This document shows, piece by piece, positions 61,353-64,000 of a stretch of 64,000 nucleotides of DNA (position 1 is its first letter; each line of letters opens with the position of its first letter). Location of the stretch: NCBI RefSeq assembly GCF_027943255.1, contig NW_026562323.1:1-64000 (forward strand), in the 5' to 3' direction. Source of the DNA: Anastrepha obliqua (Eukaryota > Arthropoda > Insecta > Diptera > Tephritidae). Position numbers and translations under genes: made by a program. The notes under the pieces are model-generated. The model was given only the letters and a program-made list of their open reading frames with translations. It was not told the origin of the DNA and did no database searches.

Positions 61353-64000
61353 TCACAAAATGTCAGAAAAAAGCCTTTCTGACTCGAATTTTTCTGAACA
61401 TTTTTGGCGGTAAAAGTCCCATAGTTCCCTCAATTCTGCTTCGATTTCGCTGAAACTTTCATTAAAAGTTAGATAAGACTCTCCTCTTTCCAACAATGTA
61501 CACTTCTTTGGCAATTGGTTGGAAATTGGATGCAAAACAATCACAAAATGTCAGAAAAAAGCCTTTCCGACTCGAATTTTTCTGAACATTTTTGGCGGTA
61601 AAAGTCCCATAGTTCCCTCAATTCTGCTCCGATTTCGCTGAAACTTTCATTAAAAGTTAGATAAGACTCTTTTCTTTCCAACAATGTACACTTCTTTGGC
61701 AATTGGTTGGAAATTGGATGTAAAACAATCAGAAAATGTCACATAAAAGCCTCATTGACTCGAATTTTTTTGAAACTTTTTTTGGCGGTAAAAGTCCCAT
61801 AGTTCCCTCAATTCTGCTTCGATTTCGCTGAAACTTTCATTAAAAGTTAGATAAGACTCTCCTCTTTCCAACGATGTACACTCCTTTGGCAATTGGTTGG
61901 AAATTGGATGTAAAACAATCACAAAATGTCAGAAAAAAGCCTTTCCGACTCGAATTTTTCTGAACATTTTTGGCGGTAAAAGTCGCATAGTTCCCTCAAT
62001 TCTGCTTCGATTTCGCTGAAACTTTCATTAAAAGTTAGATAAGACTCTCCTCTTTCCAACAATGTACACTTCTTTGGCAATTGGTTGGAAATTGGATGCA
62101 AAACAATCACAAAATGTCAGAAAAAAGCCTTTCCGACTCGAATTTTTCTGAACATTTTTGGCGGTAAAAGTCCCATAGTTCCCTCAATTCTGCTCCGATT
62201 TCGCTGAAATTTTCATTACAGGTTAGGTAAGGCTCTCCTCTTTCCAACAATGTACACTTCTTTGGCAATTAGTTGGAAATTGGATGTAAAACAATCACAA
62301 AATGTCAGAAAAAAGCCTTTCTGACTCGAATTTTTCTGAACATTTTTGGCGGTAAAAGTCGCATAGTTCCCTCAATTCTGCTCCGATTTCGCTGAAACTT
62401 TCATTAAAAGTTAGATAAGACTCTCCTCTTTCCAACAGTGTACACTTCTTTGGCAATTGGTTGGAAATTGGATGTAAAACAATCACAAAATGTCAGAAAA
62501 AAGCCTTTCTGACTCGAATTTTTCTGAACATTTTTGGCGGTAAAAGTCGCATAGTTCCCTCAATTCTGCTCCGATTTCGCTGAAACTTTCATTAAAAGTT
62601 AGATAAGACTCTCCTCTTTCCAACAATGTACACTTCTTTGGCAATTAGTTGGAAATTGGATGTAAAACAATCACAAAATGTCAGAAAAAAGCCTTTCTGA
62701 CTCGAATTTTTCTGAACATTTTTGGCGGTAAAAGTCGCATAGTTCCCTCAATTCTGCTCCTATTTCGCTGAAACTTTCATTACAGGTTAGGTAAGACTCT
62801 CCTCTTTCCAACAGTGTACACTTCTTTGGCAATTGGTTGGAAATTGGATGTAAAACAATCACAAAATGTCAGAAAAAAGCCTTTCTGACTCGAATTTTTC
62901 TGAACATTTTTGGCGGTAAAAGTCCCATAGTTCCCTCAATTCTGCTCCGATTTCGCTGAAACTTTCATTAAAAGTTAGATAAGACTCTCCTCTTTTCAAC
63001 GATGTACACTTCTTTGGCAATTGGTTGGAAATTGGATGTAAAACAATCAGAAAATGTCACATAAAAGCCTCATTGACTCGAATTTTTTTGAAACTTTTTT
63101 TGGCGGTAAAAGTCCCATAGTTCTCTCCATTCTGCTCCGATTTCGCTGAAACTTTCATTACAGGTTAGGTAAGACTCTCCTCTTTCCAACAATGTACACT
63201 TTTTTGGCAATTAGTTGGAAATTGGATGTAAAACAATCACAAAATGTCAGAAAAAAGCCTTTCTGACTCGAATTTTTCTGAACATTTTTGGCGGTAAAAG
63301 TCGCATAGTTCCCTGAATTCTGCTTCGATTTCGCTGAAACTTTCATTAAAAGTTAGATAAGACTCTCCTCTTTCCAACAATGTACACTTCTTTGGCAATT
63401 GGTTGGAAATTGGATGTAAAACAATCAGAAAATGTCACATAAAAGCCTCATTGACTCGAATTTTTTTGAAACTTTTTTTGGCGGTAAAAGTCCCATAGTT
63501 CCCTCAATTCTGCTCCGATTTCGCTGAAATTTTCATTAAAAGTTAGATAAGACTCTCCTCTTTCCAACAATGTACACTTCTTTGGCAATTGGTTGGAAAT
63601 TGGATGTAAAACAATCACAAAATGTCAGAAAAAAGCCTTTCTGACTCGAATTTTTCTGAACATTTTTGGCGGTAAAAGTCGCATAGTTCCCTCAATTCTG
63701 CTCCGATTTCGCTGAAACTTTCATTAAAAGTTAGATAAGACTCTCCTCTTTCCAACAGTGTACACTTCTTTGGCAATTGGTTGGAAATTGGATGTAAAAC
63801 AATCACAAAATGTCAGAAAAAAGCCTTTCCGACTCGAATTTTTCTGAACATTTTTGGCGGTAAAAGTCCCATAGTTCCCTCAATTCTGCTCCGATTTCGC
63901 TGAAATTTTCATTACAGGTTAGGTAAGACTCTCCTCTTTCCAACAATGTACACTTCTTTGGCAATTGGTTGGAAATTGGATGTAAAACAATCACAAAATG
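61353..64000 (+). repeat. Type I HOR passing into a type I/II mosaic (window end)
   Basis: 61353 m1 to 62483 (m7 position) follow the previous copy at 2,072 bp, with one AAGGCTCTCC change near 62.23 kb. Then 62671 (ACAGGTTAGG, CAGTG, as at 56827); 62859 and 63047 B (as at 58526 and 58714, offset 4,333); 63237 m8 with GAATTC, 63425 B2 and 63615 m10 (as at 60599, 60787 and 60977, offset 2,638); and 63803, which is m5-like. The window cuts the array here. Confidence 0.88.

Larger units (their letters stand above)
1..64000. repeat. Tandem satellite array, 188-190 bp monomer, whole window
   Basis: The same ~188-bp unit recurs head to tail across the window with no interruption and no inverted copy. 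A convenient monomer start is the TCA of TCACAAAATGTC or TCAGAAAATGTC; from 14 kb onward successive starts are almost always exactly 188 or 190 bp apart. One canonical monomer counted by hand has 30 G and 38 C (36% G+C). There is no unique DNA, transposable element, tRNA, rRNA or gene, so every stretch over 300 bases is satellite. Monomer length near nucleosome-plus-linker size and multi-kilobase homogenised higher-order repeats are known traits of centromeric and pericentromeric satellites, so that role is an inference. The host taxon cannot be read from the sequence. Both array ends lie beyond the window. Confidence 0.98.

Noticed and set aside
1..64000. CRISPR array
   Set aside because: Repeats are directly adjacent with no unique spacers, the unit is 188-190 bp rather than 25-45 bp, and no cas genes are present.
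1..64000. Dozens of 60-63 residue proteins in tandem (a gene family or bacterial overlapping operon)
   Set aside because: They are one satellite frame repeated. Starts are GTG, ends are set by 188 being 3n+2, B monomers break the frame, and there is no ribosome-binding site, promoter or recognisable domain.

Overview
The window is one uninterrupted tandem satellite-DNA array. About 340 head-to-tail monomers of 188-190 bp run from the first base to the last, all in one orientation. I see no single-copy sequence, transposon, RNA gene or credible protein gene. This is typical of a eukaryotic (peri)centromeric or other heterochromatic array. The sequence alone does not let me name the organism. 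The canonical monomer has 36% G+C (68 of 188, counted by hand on one monomer). Both ends of the array lie outside the window. || Three monomer classes explain nearly everything. Class A (188 bp) starts TCACAAAATGTCAG. Class B (190 bp) starts TCAGAAAATGTCACAT and has two T7 tracts where A has two T5 tracts. Class H is an A-head/B-body hybrid (190 bp). Only the first ~65 bp differs between A and B; the remaining ~123 bp is shared. From 8,947 to the end I placed about 292 monomers, of which 73 are B and 6 are H. || Layout: 1-8,191 is the same satellite but dense in 1-bp indels. 8,192-10,265 is a type II higher-order repeat (HOR). 10,266-22,127 holds consecutive type I HORs, an 11-mer of 2,072 bp, with copies enlarged or shortened by whole monomers (1,695, 1,882, 2,072 and 2,447 bp). 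21,186-32,881 holds a ~31-33-mer super-unit (U0) and two tandem blocks (4,340 and 3,394 bp). 32,882-35,329 is a mixed zone with a small trimer expansion. 35,330-39,481 is two type II 11-mers of 2,076 bp. 39,482-43,625 is two exact 2,072-bp type I 11-mers. 42,684-54,749 is a tandem pair of super-units (5,847 and 6,219 bp). 54,750-59,280 is a mosaic of pieces of all the above. 59,281-64,000 is type I again, ending in a type I/II mosaic. || The array looks like the product of repeated unequal crossover and local conversion. Length differences between HOR copies equal sums of 188 and 190, chimeric monomers mark crossover points, and private variants are shared between neighbours but not between distant copies. 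Structural points are a per-monomer dyad (10-bp perfect arms in some monomers), a 7/9 match to the CENP-B-box core, and a 63-codon open frame spanning each A monomer on the minus strand, which I regard as non-genic. I found no new protein-based system; the biology here is satellite architecture.
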